Of a stretch of DNA of 24,744 nucleotides, positions 1 to 10,114 are shown in pieces. Below the pieces are notes generated by a model. The model was not told where the DNA came from and made no database searches. It was given only the letters and a program-made list of their open reading frames with translations. Made by a program: the position numbers and the translations under genes. Source of the DNA: Neoechinorhynchus agilis (lineage: Eukaryota > Acanthocephala); the NCBI GenBank assembly GCA_051530055.1, contig JBMGUZ010000039.1, forward strand, positions 1 through 24,744. The letters are read 5' to 3'. Position 1 is the first letter of the stretch. The number at the start of each line of letters is the position of its first letter.

Positions 1-195
1 TTAGCGTCTGTTGAGTTTAGTCGGATGAGTTTATTCAAATTTTTTACCCAACTGAATTTGAGCATACAGCCCACCGATTTATCTGAGGATCCGGAGATAA
101 AGGTATTTAACACAGATCAGCGCTTCCTTGGCCAAATCAGCCGAGTAAAGGATTTGAGTAACATCAAATATATACTTCAAAATGTAACCGGCTGA
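1..195 (+). CDS. C-terminal part of an unidentified protein, cut by the left window edge
   Basis: Open from base 1 to a TGA at 193-195 (64 residues) and continuing outside the window, so no start is assigned. The composition is protein-like and balanced (SIQPTDLSEDPEIKVFNTDQ, then FLGQISRVKDLSNIKYIL), without simple repeats. An AATAAA follows 180 bases after the stop. I do not recognise the family. The first in-frame ATG (25-27) is probably internal. Confidence 0.5.
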   Translation, partial: LASVEFSRMSLFKFFTQLNLSIQPTDLSEDPEIKVFNTDQRFLGQISRVKDLSNIKYILQNVTG

Positions 196-375
196 GCCAC
201 ACATATGCTAAAAAAAGTCGACTTTCGCCTCGATATAAAAAGTTGTTTCCGTTCGATATTTTCTATAAATGTTTGTAAATGAACCATCAAGTGTGTCTCG
301 ATCCAATTTCTGGAAAACTGGTTCTACTGATTAAATCATTTTTAGTGACCATCCCATGTTGCTATACTCGTATTA

Positions 376-381
376 AATAAA
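376..381 (+). terminator. Poly(A) signal of the edge gene (left)
   Basis: AATAAA in an AT-rich 3' flank, about 180 bases after the TGA at 193-195. The region 196-622 otherwise shows no gene. The right mirror is 24364-24369. Confidence 0.45.
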
Positions 382-622
382 AACCCAAGATCCAAATGGG
401 GTCTGGACTATCCGGATGTTGAAATTTTAATTGCAAAATCCACACAAAAGAGAACCGTGATGTTAACAGTAAAAAGAGCATTTGTTGTCAAAAACTCGAT
501 ATTTGACGGATAACACTGAGTGTTCCATATGAGAGTGCATTAAAGTTTAAGTAAATTTTACTTTTTTTCTTGAATTTCCACTTTTAGAAAATAATAAATA
601 CAGTTTAAATTAAGCTCGAAAT

Positions 623-820
623 ATGGCAATTATTGTGGGCCAAGAACTTTACGGCGGATCTTTCAAGGAAGATGAGGATCGCAACCGGAGACCCAAGAGC
701 AGGAACGTTCAGGTCTCGCGATCCAGCGCGGCAACGCTGCAAGTGTCCTTGCGACGGTTCCGAGTGGTGAAGAGATGGATCTGGGAGGCTCGTAGATACA
801 TGAGACTTGATTTGCTGTGA
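623..820 (+). CDS. Possible small basic protein, 65 residues (left)
   Basis: An ATG frame of 65 codons with a clearly higher GC content than the AT-rich DNA on both sides, which is the main reason to list it. It is arginine-rich (EDEDRNRRPKSRN, then LRRFRVVKRWIWEARRYMRL), suggesting a nucleic-acid- or membrane-associated peptide, or an exon of a larger protein. No family recognised, and no poly(A) signal seen nearby. It lies 427 bp downstream of the partial gene at the edge, on the same strand. Confidence 0.35.
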   Translation: MAIIVGQELYGGSFKEDEDRNRRPKSRNVQVSRSSAATLQVSLRRFRVVKRWIWEARRYMRLDLL

Positions 821-2007
821 GCTTAGTTTTTGTATGAATTAAATCTGTCTATACACCATTGTGGAAGTAATTTCAATATTTTGAGAACAAACATTTTTGA
901 GGATTTTCTTTAATTTTGAGAAGATGCGATCTTTAATCCAGCGAGCAATCGCTTCTTCGAATGAAAACTGATCTAAATAATGTACAGTTTTTATATTATT
1001 AGAGACAAAGAATCTCGGATGCATCCTTGAGGTAATGGAGTATAAATACGTTCATCTGTTCCCATCAGAGCTTTTATAAAGTTATGAAGAAAGATCGAGA
1101 AAGTGGAATATAATTTTATCGTGCACTAAAGTATTTTTTTGTTACATTATAATCAATAAATTCCGTTAAAGGACGCACCCAGTCCTGTTGTCCCGAAAAT
1201 TACCGGGATCAGTATAGTAATGTGTATTCTTTAAGCCGACGATCTTTTTGTGCAACCTGATTTTTTATTCAGAATGACAGACCAAGGACATGAAGTAGTC
1301 CCGTCGACCGCTTAACCATAATTACTTATATAAGTACGCATTGATATTTAGAATAAGGAATTTGCCAAAAATTGTTTGTAGTAGGCGCCAGAAAGCATTT
1401 TAAGTCGAAAAACAAAAGACTTCACAGTTGCTAGGGACTCAAAGCCGTGATAGCTATTCGTACAAGGATAAATGAATATCGTGGATCAATATTTTTGATT
1501 CTATGTCCACTCTAAAGAGCAAAGATAAACGTTTTTAATTATCAAGAGAGCATCCTTCAAGCTGATAGAGATGTGGTGATCATAGAACCGGATAAAAAAT
1601 ATTTTAGTGGATTGAGATATTTCGCGATACGATCCATGAACCTCGGGAATGGATATCCCACGTACTCGAGCCATACAGTACAAAACAACTAAAACCTTTT
1701 TAGATGTCTGACGAGGTGAGGCTTCCCATTTCGAAATTTCTCAATAAAATATTTCCATAAACATTTTTGTGTGTCGCCAACGAAGGCGCATCTCGATTTA
1801 TACGCAAAGCAAATTTAAATAGTAAAAATCTATTATGATAATTTTCCAATAACTTATAATTTTTAGCTTACATCCAATGTCGTCTCAAACGTTTGATCTC
1901 GGGTATCGAAACTCTAATAGACAGTCGTTATTTTATTCCATCACAATTAAAAAACCAAAGCCGCTGGATTGAGCGCCGGACCTATTATCGTTTTATTTCG
2001 GGTAAGG
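821..2007. other. Gene-poor AT-rich stretch (left)
   Basis: About 1.2 kb with only two weak minus-strand ORFs: 839-1024 (61 codons, Lys/Ile-rich) and 1501-1683 (60 codons). Neither shows a motif I trust. It also holds two copies of the dispersed hairpin motif (1595-1626, 1731-1755). The right mirror is 22738-23924. Confidence 0.5.
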
Positions 2008-2226
2008 ATGCCTAATCGTGGGTTTAGGCCAAAAACACTAAGCGAAAACGACTGTAATGAGCTATTTAGGTTGATTCAGAACAAATATACCAATAAAACG
2101 GTTTATAAAATTAGAAATAAGGTCAAAGTGAAAACGATACGATTTTTCCGAGCGAAGATTCCTGCAGCCATATTAGTTACTATCGTCCTTTCGGAATGCT
2201 GTCGGTTGGTACGTTTGTTCATATGA
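2008..2226 (+). CDS. Doubtful ORF with helix-turn-helix-like start (left)
   Basis: A 72-codon ATG frame, basic (PNRGFRPKTLSENDCNELFRL), faintly like the N-terminal helix-turn-helix of Tc1/mariner-type transposases (R-P-x-x-L-S-E pattern). No catalytic region follows, and the rest is a hydrophobic tail. A GTAAG lies just upstream. It may be a remnant exon or chance. The right mirror is 22519-22737 on the minus strand. Confidence 0.15.
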   Translation: MPNRGFRPKTLSENDCNELFRLIQNKYTNKTVYKIRNKVKVKTIRFFRAKIPAAILVTIVLSECCRLVRLFI

Positions 2227-2346
2227 TTGGATATCATGGGCCGTTTAATCTTTTTTAAAGTTATGTCTTTGTTCACGTTATTTATGCAAGCTAGTGCACA
2301 CGAGCGAAGAAATAGACGCTAAGATTACTTCAACAAACCCGAGATG

Positions 2347-3285
2347 TTAGTTGACCAGATCATTTGCTGATCTGCATGATAGGAAAACACGCTGAAATTT
2401 AGAGTTGGCATTGGATAAGAAGATGTAAGCTTAAAATTGGATATTGTCTATTTTTGCTGTGTTAAATTATAGAACTTACATTAAATACAAAGTCGTTCCG
2501 CGTCTGATTAATTATCCATTTTCCGGGTTTGATGTGTCGTCGACTTTTGACTTTAGCTGGGTTTGTCAGGATTCCATAGAGGATTATACCCGAAACACTA
2601 GTCTTGCATACGATGATGTTGAAACAAGTTGGCACTGTTTGATGATTGCATTTGATCACGGGTTCTGAAATGATGGAGCATGAAACTAAAGTTCCAACTT
2701 AAAAACTCAACCTTTTTCGTCCATGGAGGTTGGGAGTGGTACTGTCGTAATAGTAACAACAGGAGACGTGGAGCTGTTCTGTATGTAGAGCGGTATAAGC
2801 TGTTCAGTCGATGATGAATAATTAGCGACGTGAACGATACTCATGACACTTGAATCATCTCTACACATGTAAGATCCTAGGTCCCGTTCGGACGGATTTT
2901 CAATACACAGTTTGAGGTTCGTTTTACGAGATTCGAACGATCCATCTTTATTGGGCAATAGGGTGAGCAAGACGGAATACGTCGATTCAAAACTAATTAT
3001 AGCCAACCAGTGAGCGATTATGTCAATTGTGTCCAATTTCACCCAGACAACATTCTCGTGTTCAAATACAAATTCGCAGTCCATGCAGAAGGTTCTTTGT
3101 CCCTTTTGAAGGTACAGTGTCGTTTCATTGATTACGGGCGGACGTAACGACTGGTTCACGGTAGTCGGCATTGACGGATACCTGAGCGCCGTAGATCGGT
3201 AGCAGCTTGCCCATAGCAGCAGTAGCAGCAGCAACACAGGAGCACAGACCCTGTTAATCAAACGATAGTTGTTGTGCAGTTGCAT
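2347..3285 (-). CDS. Secreted Ig-like domain protein, three exons (left copy)
   Basis: Mirror copy of 21460-22398. Exons reading leftward are 2712-3285, 2480-2664 and 2347-2391, with the same predicted protein. It lies downstream of ABCF2 on the same strand. Confidence 0.72.
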
Positions 3286-3378
3286 GTGAGGATGTGGACA
3301 ATCGGGAAAGCTGGTAAGACTCGGTTTACTTCTTGATAGTTTGCAGGGGACAATCTCCTGTGTCCCTTAGGGATTGTG

Positions 3379-3495
3379 TCATAATCGTTGGTGAATACTG
3401 TTGTTAACTATGCCGCACTTGTTGCAGCGCGGACTGCCAATTCTAACAGCAATCCTAGAGCCCCTTCGACGGAGAAAGTGCACCTTGTGGCACAT
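3379..3495 (-). CDS. Possible small ORF with a CxxC pair (left)
   Basis: Mirror of 21250-21366, with the same 38-residue frame. Confidence 0.2.
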   Translation of the reverse strand: MCHKVHFLRRRGSRIAVRIGSPRCNKCGIVNNSIHQRL

Positions 3496-3800
3496 TCCGT
3501 AACTAATTAATGTTTAGCCCAGCCGTCTTTCTTTATCACACCTAATCTTATTTAATGACTGGAGCGGACTGCACGCGTGAGCGATCATCAGAAACTCTCT
3601 ACTCATTTCATCGTCGTCTTCGTCGTTGATTTATTCGACATGTATACTATATAACATGTCAAAGCCTACCGAATAAACCCACCAGGACTAAACCGACTTT
3701 ATGGAACACCGGTCGTTATTGTGCATGCGGTCTACTTATTAAATCAGATCAAATTTCATTCCGAATAAAAAACACCAAAGTCCAAATAAAAATAGTAAAT

Positions 3801-6296
3801 TCATATTTTCGACATTTTCCTTAAAAGTGCTTTTTTATAGGAGTATATGTCCCCTTTCCATTTCTCCATTCCCTTTGTTCCCTTACAAACCCAAATCTCG
3901 TCAGCTACCTATTTTTAAAGTAAATTATAGATTTCGCTAACGGTTTATGTGCTTACTTGTCCAATCAGATTGAAGTCATGAGAAACAAGCAGCAATCCGC
4001 CTTTATACGCGTTTATAGCTGTCGCCAAAGCATCAATGGTGTCCATATCCAAGTGATTGGTTGGTTCGTCCAAGAGTAAAATGTGAGGGGCTTTAAATGC
4101 CATCCAAGCCATCACGATTCTACAGCGTTGCCCATCAGAAAGATTGCTCATTGGGCATGTTTGTTGTCTCCCACTCAGTCCGAACCTACCAACTGCCTTT
4201 CTAATTTCATCTATATCCGTCTCTTTTGGATAACTTTCCATCAAGTATTCGATTGCTGACTTATTTAGATCGAGTGACTCGTTCAAGTGCTAATTTTCGT
4301 TAATGAACATACACAAAGGAGAGAAAATATGCGTACCTGATGGTATCTGACTATCCGAACGCGGCTATTGCGCCTGACCTGACCGGACGTGGGCTCAAGC
4401 GTACCATCTATCAGTTTTAGAAGAGTACTCTTACCAACTCCGTTAGCTCCCACTAATGCGATTCTTGAGTCTAAGTCGAGACCAAAATCAACCCCTTTAA
4501 TTATGAGCGGAGATGTAGGACTATAGCTAAAGCAAACTTCTTCCACCATTATCACCGGAGGAGGAATTTCGTCTGGATCAGGAAAACAAAAAGATATAAC
4601 CTAAGCCGATAATGGTAAATCGATTAAAAAACAAGGCGCCCTACCGAATCAGTTGCTACTTTTTCAACAAACCCCGCACTTTTCATTCGCTCAACCTCCT
4701 TGAGTCGACTTGTCGCTTGCTTTGCGCGTTGGCCGCTGCGATATTTCGCTATAAAGTCCTTCGTTATGCTAAATAAAGTCAATAAAAAGCGAAGCAGAAA
4801 ACATACTTGTAGATCCTTTATCTTATCTTGTTGAGTTTGATACCGTTTCATCTGATTCACTTGACTCTCCAATTTTGTGATTACATATTGTTCGTAATTT
4901 CCCTAAAAATTGAATCACGTTTTGATGAGAAGAAATACACAATTATCGATGTACCGTGTAATAAAATAATTTCTTAGATCTATCGTTTAAGTGTATAATA
5001 TTCGTACATACGCCATTTAAGAAATCTTGCGAGTGGGATACAACAACCAAAATTCGGTGGTACCTAAATAACCAGTGGCGGGGAGGGGAGTGTGTCATCG
5101 TCCTAAACCCACATACTTTTGTAACTCATTTTCCAGCCATACACAAGCGTTCAAATCCAAATGATTTGTTGGCTCGTCCAACAAAAGCATCGACGGATAA
5201 ACAAACAAAGCTCTTGCTAAGGACAAACGCATCCGCCAACCACCACTGAAATCCTTGCATTTCTTACCACACACGTTTGCCTCCAACATTCGATGAATTA
5301 AATGCCATTCCGAAAACCCAAAAATAGATTCCTTAAAAAGAGGGTCAAACATCTCGGCTTCGATGGACACACAACAAGAAATCATCGAGAGAATTCTCTA
5401 CCTCCAAGCAATGACTAATGAGGCTCGAAATATCTCAATAAAATATTTCGCGACAGGGGATATTCACCCGTCCCCTCCACAACTCAAGAACAACACGAAA
5501 TCTAATTCTATTTCCGAGAAGCCTCCAGGCACCTCCTACGAGGAAATTAGTTGTAAAATCAATTAATTTCCTCTGAGATAAAAGTGGCAATGAAAAAATC
5601 CGCATTTCCAACACTACAAAGACTAATTTCAGAGGCAAAAGAATGATATACGCTGCATTTCCTTGTCGAATCCCAGACCGCTAAGAATGCGTCCTGCTCT
5701 AGCTTCCGCCTTATCGGCGTTTAGCTCCTCGAGCCTTTCAAAGATATCCATGAGTCGTTGCTGTGATTCTTCGTCACAGCAATGAGCCAGTTCCTCTGAT
5801 TCCTTCTCAAGTCTAACTCGTTCAACGTCCACTTCCATTACACACTCTAAAGCCGATAAATCCAACGCTTCCATTTCACGACTTAGGTAGTAAATATCAA
5901 TATGTTCCGGTATACAAAATTCGCGATTTCCTAACGCTGCCAACAAGGATGATTTACCGCTACCACTAGGACCAACTAGTCCATATCGACGACCATGGTT
6001 GAATTCCAAATTTGAGTCTGACAAGATTTCATTTCCGTAAAATGTCAAACAGACCTCGTTAATATGAACATCTCGACCTTTTGGACTCGATGCTAACACT
6101 CCGGTGCACGTTCGGGCCTTCGCATGCGAATTATCGCAAAGGCTGAGAACATTAAAACAATCCGATAGTATTTTATCGCAATCACCTGATGAAATCAATA
6201 TTAAAAAAACTATGCCATTAATTAAAACGTACCCCCTTGAGGCGAAGGACGGGTCTTCTCCACCCTCTTTCGTCTTCGCGATTTATTTGCCGGCAT
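3801..6296 (-). CDS. ABCF2: ABC-F family ATPase, ABCF2 orthologue, nine exons (left copy)
   Basis: Mirror copy of the gene at 18449-20944 with the same predicted 620-residue protein. Reading leftward the exons are 6233-6296, 5652-6185, 5117-5357, 4955-5063, 4807-4902, 4645-4758, 4337-4600, 3957-4289 and 3801-3908. If the palindrome is real, the genome has two identical ABCF2 genes here. Both copies look intact. Confidence 0.93.
5358..5651 (-). other. Oversized intron 2 of ABCF2 with nested hairpins (left)
   Basis: Mirror of 19094-19387. The inverted pairs fall at 5540-5549/5564-5573 and 5426-5433/5443-5450, and the 12-bp palindrome at 5388-5399. Confidence 0.55.
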
Positions 6297-6423
6297 TGTG
6301 ATTTCAAAGAAAAATTTTGAGAGGATAATGACACAGGTTTCTTCCGTGTATTAAGTCCCCGCAATACTCATTCACCTTCTCGTTTCAGATTGCGCAAAAA
6401 TTAAAGCAATGCACTAAATCCGA
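6297..6423. promoter_or_regulatory. Short divergent intergenic region, ABCF2 / tandem-exon gene (left)
   Basis: Only 127 bp separate the ABCF2 ATG (minus strand) from the candidate ATG of the repeat gene (plus strand). It holds a strong 3' splice-site-like tract, CCTTCTCGTTTCAG, ending at 6388 on the plus strand, which could be a cis or spliced-leader acceptor. No TATA box is evident. The mirror is 18322-18448. Confidence 0.35.
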
Positions 6424-8041
6424 ATGTTTCTGGCACACAGTCTTGTGCGCTATTATCAAGGTTACTGTAAGTTTTCAAATTTGTGAGTACAAGAAACATT
6501 GATGAACGCGTGCAAGATTACGGTTCCGAAATATCGGATTTAATAAATTCTTTTAATTTTTACGCCATGAACAAGAATCAACAATTCAATCTTCGAACAC
6601 ATTCTCGTGCTTTTATGAAGGCTGCCTGTAAGTTTTTAAATTTGTGAGTACAAGAAACATTGATGAATGCGAGCAAGATTACGTTACCGAAATATCGGAT
6701 TTAATAAATTCTTTTAATTTTTACGCCATGAACAAGAATCAACAATTCAATCTTCGAACACATTCTCGTGCTTTTATGAAGGCTGCCTGTAAGTTTTTAA
6801 ATTTGTGAGTACAAGAAACATTGATGAATGCGAGCAAGATTACGTTACCGAAATATCGGATTTAATAAATTCTTTTAATTTTTACGCCATGAACAAGAAT
6901 CAACAATTCAATCTTCGAACACATTCTCGTGCTTTTATGAAGGCTGCCTGTAAGTTTTTAAATTTGTGAGTACAAGAAACATTGATGAATGCGAGCAAGA
7001 TTACGTTACCGAAATATCGGATTTAATAAATTCTTTTAATTTTTACGCCATGAACAAGAATCAACAATTCAATCTTCGAACACATTCTCGTGCTTTTATG
7101 AAGGCTGCCTGTAAGTTTTTAAATTTGTGAGTACAAGAAACATTGATGAACGCGTGCAAGATTACGGTACCGAAATATCGGATTTAATAAATTCTTTTAA
7201 TTTTTACGCCATAAACAAGAATCAACAATTTAATCTTCAAACACAATCTCGTGTTTTTGAAGGCTGCTTGTAAGTTTTCAAATTTGTGAGTACAAGAAGC
7301 ATTGATGAATGCGAGCAAGATTACGTTACCGAAATATCGAATAAATTCTTTTAATCTTCACGCCATAAACAATCATCAACGATTTAATCTTCAAACACAA
7401 TCTCGTGCCTTTGTCGAGGTTGCTTGTAAGTTTTTAAATTTGTGAGTACAAGAAACCTTGATGAACGCGTCCAAGATTACGGTACCGAAATATCGGATTT
7501 AATAAATTCTTTTAATATTTACGCCATAAACAAGAATCAACAATTCAATCTTCGAACACAATCTCGTGCTTTCATGAAGGCTGCTTGTAAGTTTTCTAAT
7601 TTGTGAGTACAAGAAACCTTGATGAACGCGTACAAGATTACGGTACCAAAATATCGGATTTAATAAATTCTTTTAATTTTTACGCCATAAACAAGAATCA
7701 ACAATTCAATCTTCAAACATAATCTCGTGCTTTTATGAAGGCTGCTTGTAAGTTTTTAAATTTGTGAGTACAAGAAACCTTGATGAACGCGTACAAGATT
7801 ACGACGGTACCGAAATATCGGATTTAATAAATTCTTTTAATCTTCACGCCATAAACAAGCGTCAACGATTTAATCTTCAAACACAATATCTTGCTTTTAT
7901 GAAGGTTACTTGTAAGTTTTTAAATTTGGGAGTACAAGAAACCTTGATGAACGCGTGCAAGATAAAGGTTCCGAAATATCGGATTTAATAAATTCTATTA
8001 TTTTTTACGCCCTAAACATGCATCAACAATTCAAACACTAA
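6390..8041 (+). repeat. 161-bp tandem repeat array (left)
   Basis: About ten copies. The landmark GTGAGTAC recurs at 6483, 6644, 6805, 6966, 7127, 7286, 7442, 7603 and 7764, with a variant at 7928, so spacings are 161 (four times), 159, 156, 161, 161 and 164. Three consecutive units between about 6566 and 7128 are identical. A more diverged copy precedes them and a truncated one ends the array. Each unit carries a GTAAGTTTT donor-like block, an AG 50 bases on, then 111 bases of open frame ending just before the next GTAAG. Confidence 0.95.
6424..8041 (+). CDS. Candidate tandem-exon gene encoding 37-residue repeats (left)
   Basis: Inferred gene with no known family. A first exon 6424-6466 (ATG; 14 codons plus 1 base) ends at GTAAGT. 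Exon-like blocks follow at 6517-6627, 6678-6788, 6839-6949, 7000-7110, 7161-7269, 7320-7425, 7476-7586, 7637-7747, 7798-7911 and 7962-8041, each preceded by a 50-bp GTAAG...CAAG intron-like block. Normal blocks are 111 bp and phase 1 at both ends, so they add a module of 37 residues with a core like EISDLINSFNFYAMNKNQQF. One block is 114 bp (in frame), and the last runs in frame to a TAA. Block five (109 bp) and block six (106 bp) shift the frame and block eight has an in-frame stop, so the middle is damaged unless those blocks are skipped. The intron-like parts are as conserved as the exon-like parts, so selection on protein is unproven. A good acceptor-like TTTCAG ends at 6388. Confidence 0.4.
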
Positions 8042-8250
8042 GTAACTATTTTTTGGTGATTATTCATTCGTGTGGTTATTGAGTTGGGTGATATTGTACT
8101 TTTGAAATACAAATTGGACGCTGAAAAGTTATAATGATCGCTTAGAAAGTATTTTCGATACCAGTATATGGTCACACTTTTAAAGATCGCAGTAGAAAAG
8201 ATGACAACTAAAAATCAATTTGTATTGATTACAAAAGTCAGCGATAACGT

Positions 8251-8256
8251 TTTATT
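8251..8256 (-). terminator. Poly(A) signal of the zinc-finger gene (left)
   Basis: Mirror of 16489-16494; AATAAA on the minus strand. Confidence 0.65.
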
Positions 8257-8277
8257 GAAACAACATTGCGATAGATT

Positions 8278-9824
8278 CTACATCTTTTGTCTTCTCTTTA
8301 TGATCCTTGAATTTTTGTCCTGTGATACTAAGCGCATAATCGCCTTATTTCCGTGCATTTTTATGTTATGAACAATCGCCAGATTGTAGAATTTGCACGA
8401 ATAATTGCATTTTGAGCAGTGAATTCCTCCATTTTGTAAGTGCAAAAACAAATGAGTCGCGGCCTCTGCTTCGTTGAACGTACTGAACCTGACACAAGAC
8501 GAGCAACTATATGCAACCTTCTTTGCAGTATCACAACTTTCAATTTTAATTGCATTTTCTTGGAGTGCTTGGCTAACTTCCTTGATCTTGTCACTTCTAA
8601 CTGGATCGTTTGCAGTATACACTTCGAGAAAGTCAAATAAACATCTATTGGCATGAACCATGTGATCATTCGAAGATTCTGGAGAAGATTTTGCGATATT
8701 CACTGCATTGAGAACATTGACGGCTACCTTAGATAATACTCGTTCAAATGATTCCTCGTTGTATTCAATAAAGCCAGCAAGGAACGGTTTATCCAGCAAG
8801 TTTCCAAACGTATCTTCGTACATGAAAAATGTTTTTCTTGCAATTAATCTTGGAAGTATAAGGTAGTCTAACGATTGACTTTGAGGAACTTCCAAAACAC
8901 AACCAAAATTATTATGGTGCTCCTCGAAATGATTATGGAAATCTATTTTAGTATTGCACCTATAAAAGCATCTCGTGCATTTATGATTCAGTCCAAGTTC
9001 GTCGCTAAAGACCCTATGAACATCGGAGCTAAATCTTTAATTCTCTTTAATATACCATAATACGATCTATAGCCATACAAATGACGGGTGAAATTATTTT
9101 CAGTTGATGAATTGGCCTTGTCCGATTTGCCTATTTTTTGAATTACCGGGCAATCAGTTGTATTGGATCGCTTTATTGGAGCCGGAAAACATACTCGCGA
9201 TGCTGTTTGCGATAATATGGCCAATGATGCTGATGAAGTTGATTGAATTTGCACTTGTGTTCGTCTCCTCTGAGTTGACTGGCGATGTCTTTCCAATATA
9301 TAATCATCAATTGTTGCTCGTGCTTCAACTTCGGGCAAAATCTGAACAACGCCGTCATGTGCTTCATACTTTTTTCTATTTCTGATGTGCTTTTGTACAT
9401 CGGACTTATAGTTTGCTCGTTGACCGCAATATGAACACTTGAACGGTTTCAAATTTCGATGTGCTGCCATGTGAATATAGAACTTATCGGCAGAATATGT
9501 GCCGAATTTATCACAAACATCGCAAACCAATCTACCTGCCTTTGGAGACCTGAGTGTTCTTCGTTTTGAACGGGGATCCGGCTTCGGAATGGGACTTTTT
9601 TGTGGATCCGATCGTATATTGATTACATTCATTGGTCGTTCTTTATGTTTCCGATTCTGATGCTTGCTCACGTCCGAGGAATATTGGCATTCATGTGACT
9701 TGATATCCAAAGGCACATCGCGTTCAATCGATATCGATCTCATTGGTTCTTTGTACGGAGATTCCGGAAAGTCCGCGGACTTGACCCTCCTTAGACGCTG
9801 TGGCTGTTTGAATTCTAAATCCAT
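8278..9824 (-). CDS. C2H2 zinc-finger protein, three exons (left copy)
   Basis: Mirror copy of the gene at 14921-16467, with the same predicted protein. Reading leftward, the exons are 9370-9824, 9195-9269 and 8278-9028. Without splicing the locus looks like two separate frames (287 and 205 codons); the two short introns reconcile them and restore the finger at the second junction. The two copies are head-to-head across the 5 kb core of the palindrome and would share its regulatory sequence. Confidence 0.8.
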
Positions 9825-10075
9825 AAACGGCAACAAACGATCGTAGCCCACTAAAAAACTAGCAGGTATTTAGCGGTCACGTTTAGTGCGCATATTGACG
9901 TCGTGGACGGTGGCACAAAAAATTAGTGTGCAAATTTGAAGTGACGGCTACATTTTGAAGCTCAAACCAAGAACCGCTCAATGTGTTAAATCGGAGCTTC
10001 TTCAGATGTCTATCAAAACGTTTTCGGAATTGAGAAACTTTGATGTTCATACCCATTTTAGAGTTTAGGTTCATC

Positions 10076-10099
10076 AAAGGAAAATCCCGATTTTCCTTT
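10076..10099. repeat. Short perfect hairpin near the identity boundary (left)
   Basis: Mirror of the hairpin at 14646-14669: 11-bp stem, 2-base loop, ending 16 bp outside the first mismatch at 10115. Confidence 0.7.
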
Positions 10100-10114
10100 C
10101 ATTTTGATGGAGTC

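Noticed and set aside
2008-2226. Tc1/mariner-like transposase fragment
   Set aside because: Only a faint R-P-x-x-L-S-E helix-turn-helix resemblance, no DDE region and no inverted-repeat ends. Listed only as a doubtful ORF.
2444-2668. Open frames antisense to the Ig-like, ABCF2 and zinc-finger exons (for example 2444-2668, 8168-8371, 9104-9385 and their mirrors)
   Set aside because: They overlap clearly coding exons in the opposite direction or another frame, have no motif of their own, and are shadows.
6467-6488. A possible 21-22 bp mini-intron (GTAAGT to GTGAG) in each 161-bp unit
   Set aside because: Far shorter than any other intron in the window. The 50-bp GTAAG...CAAG reading matches the local intron size and gives symmetric phase-1 exons, so it is preferred.
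6390-8041. CRISPR-like array
   Set aside because: The DNA is eukaryotic, the repeat unit is 161 bp, and there are no variable spacers; neighbouring units are fully identical.
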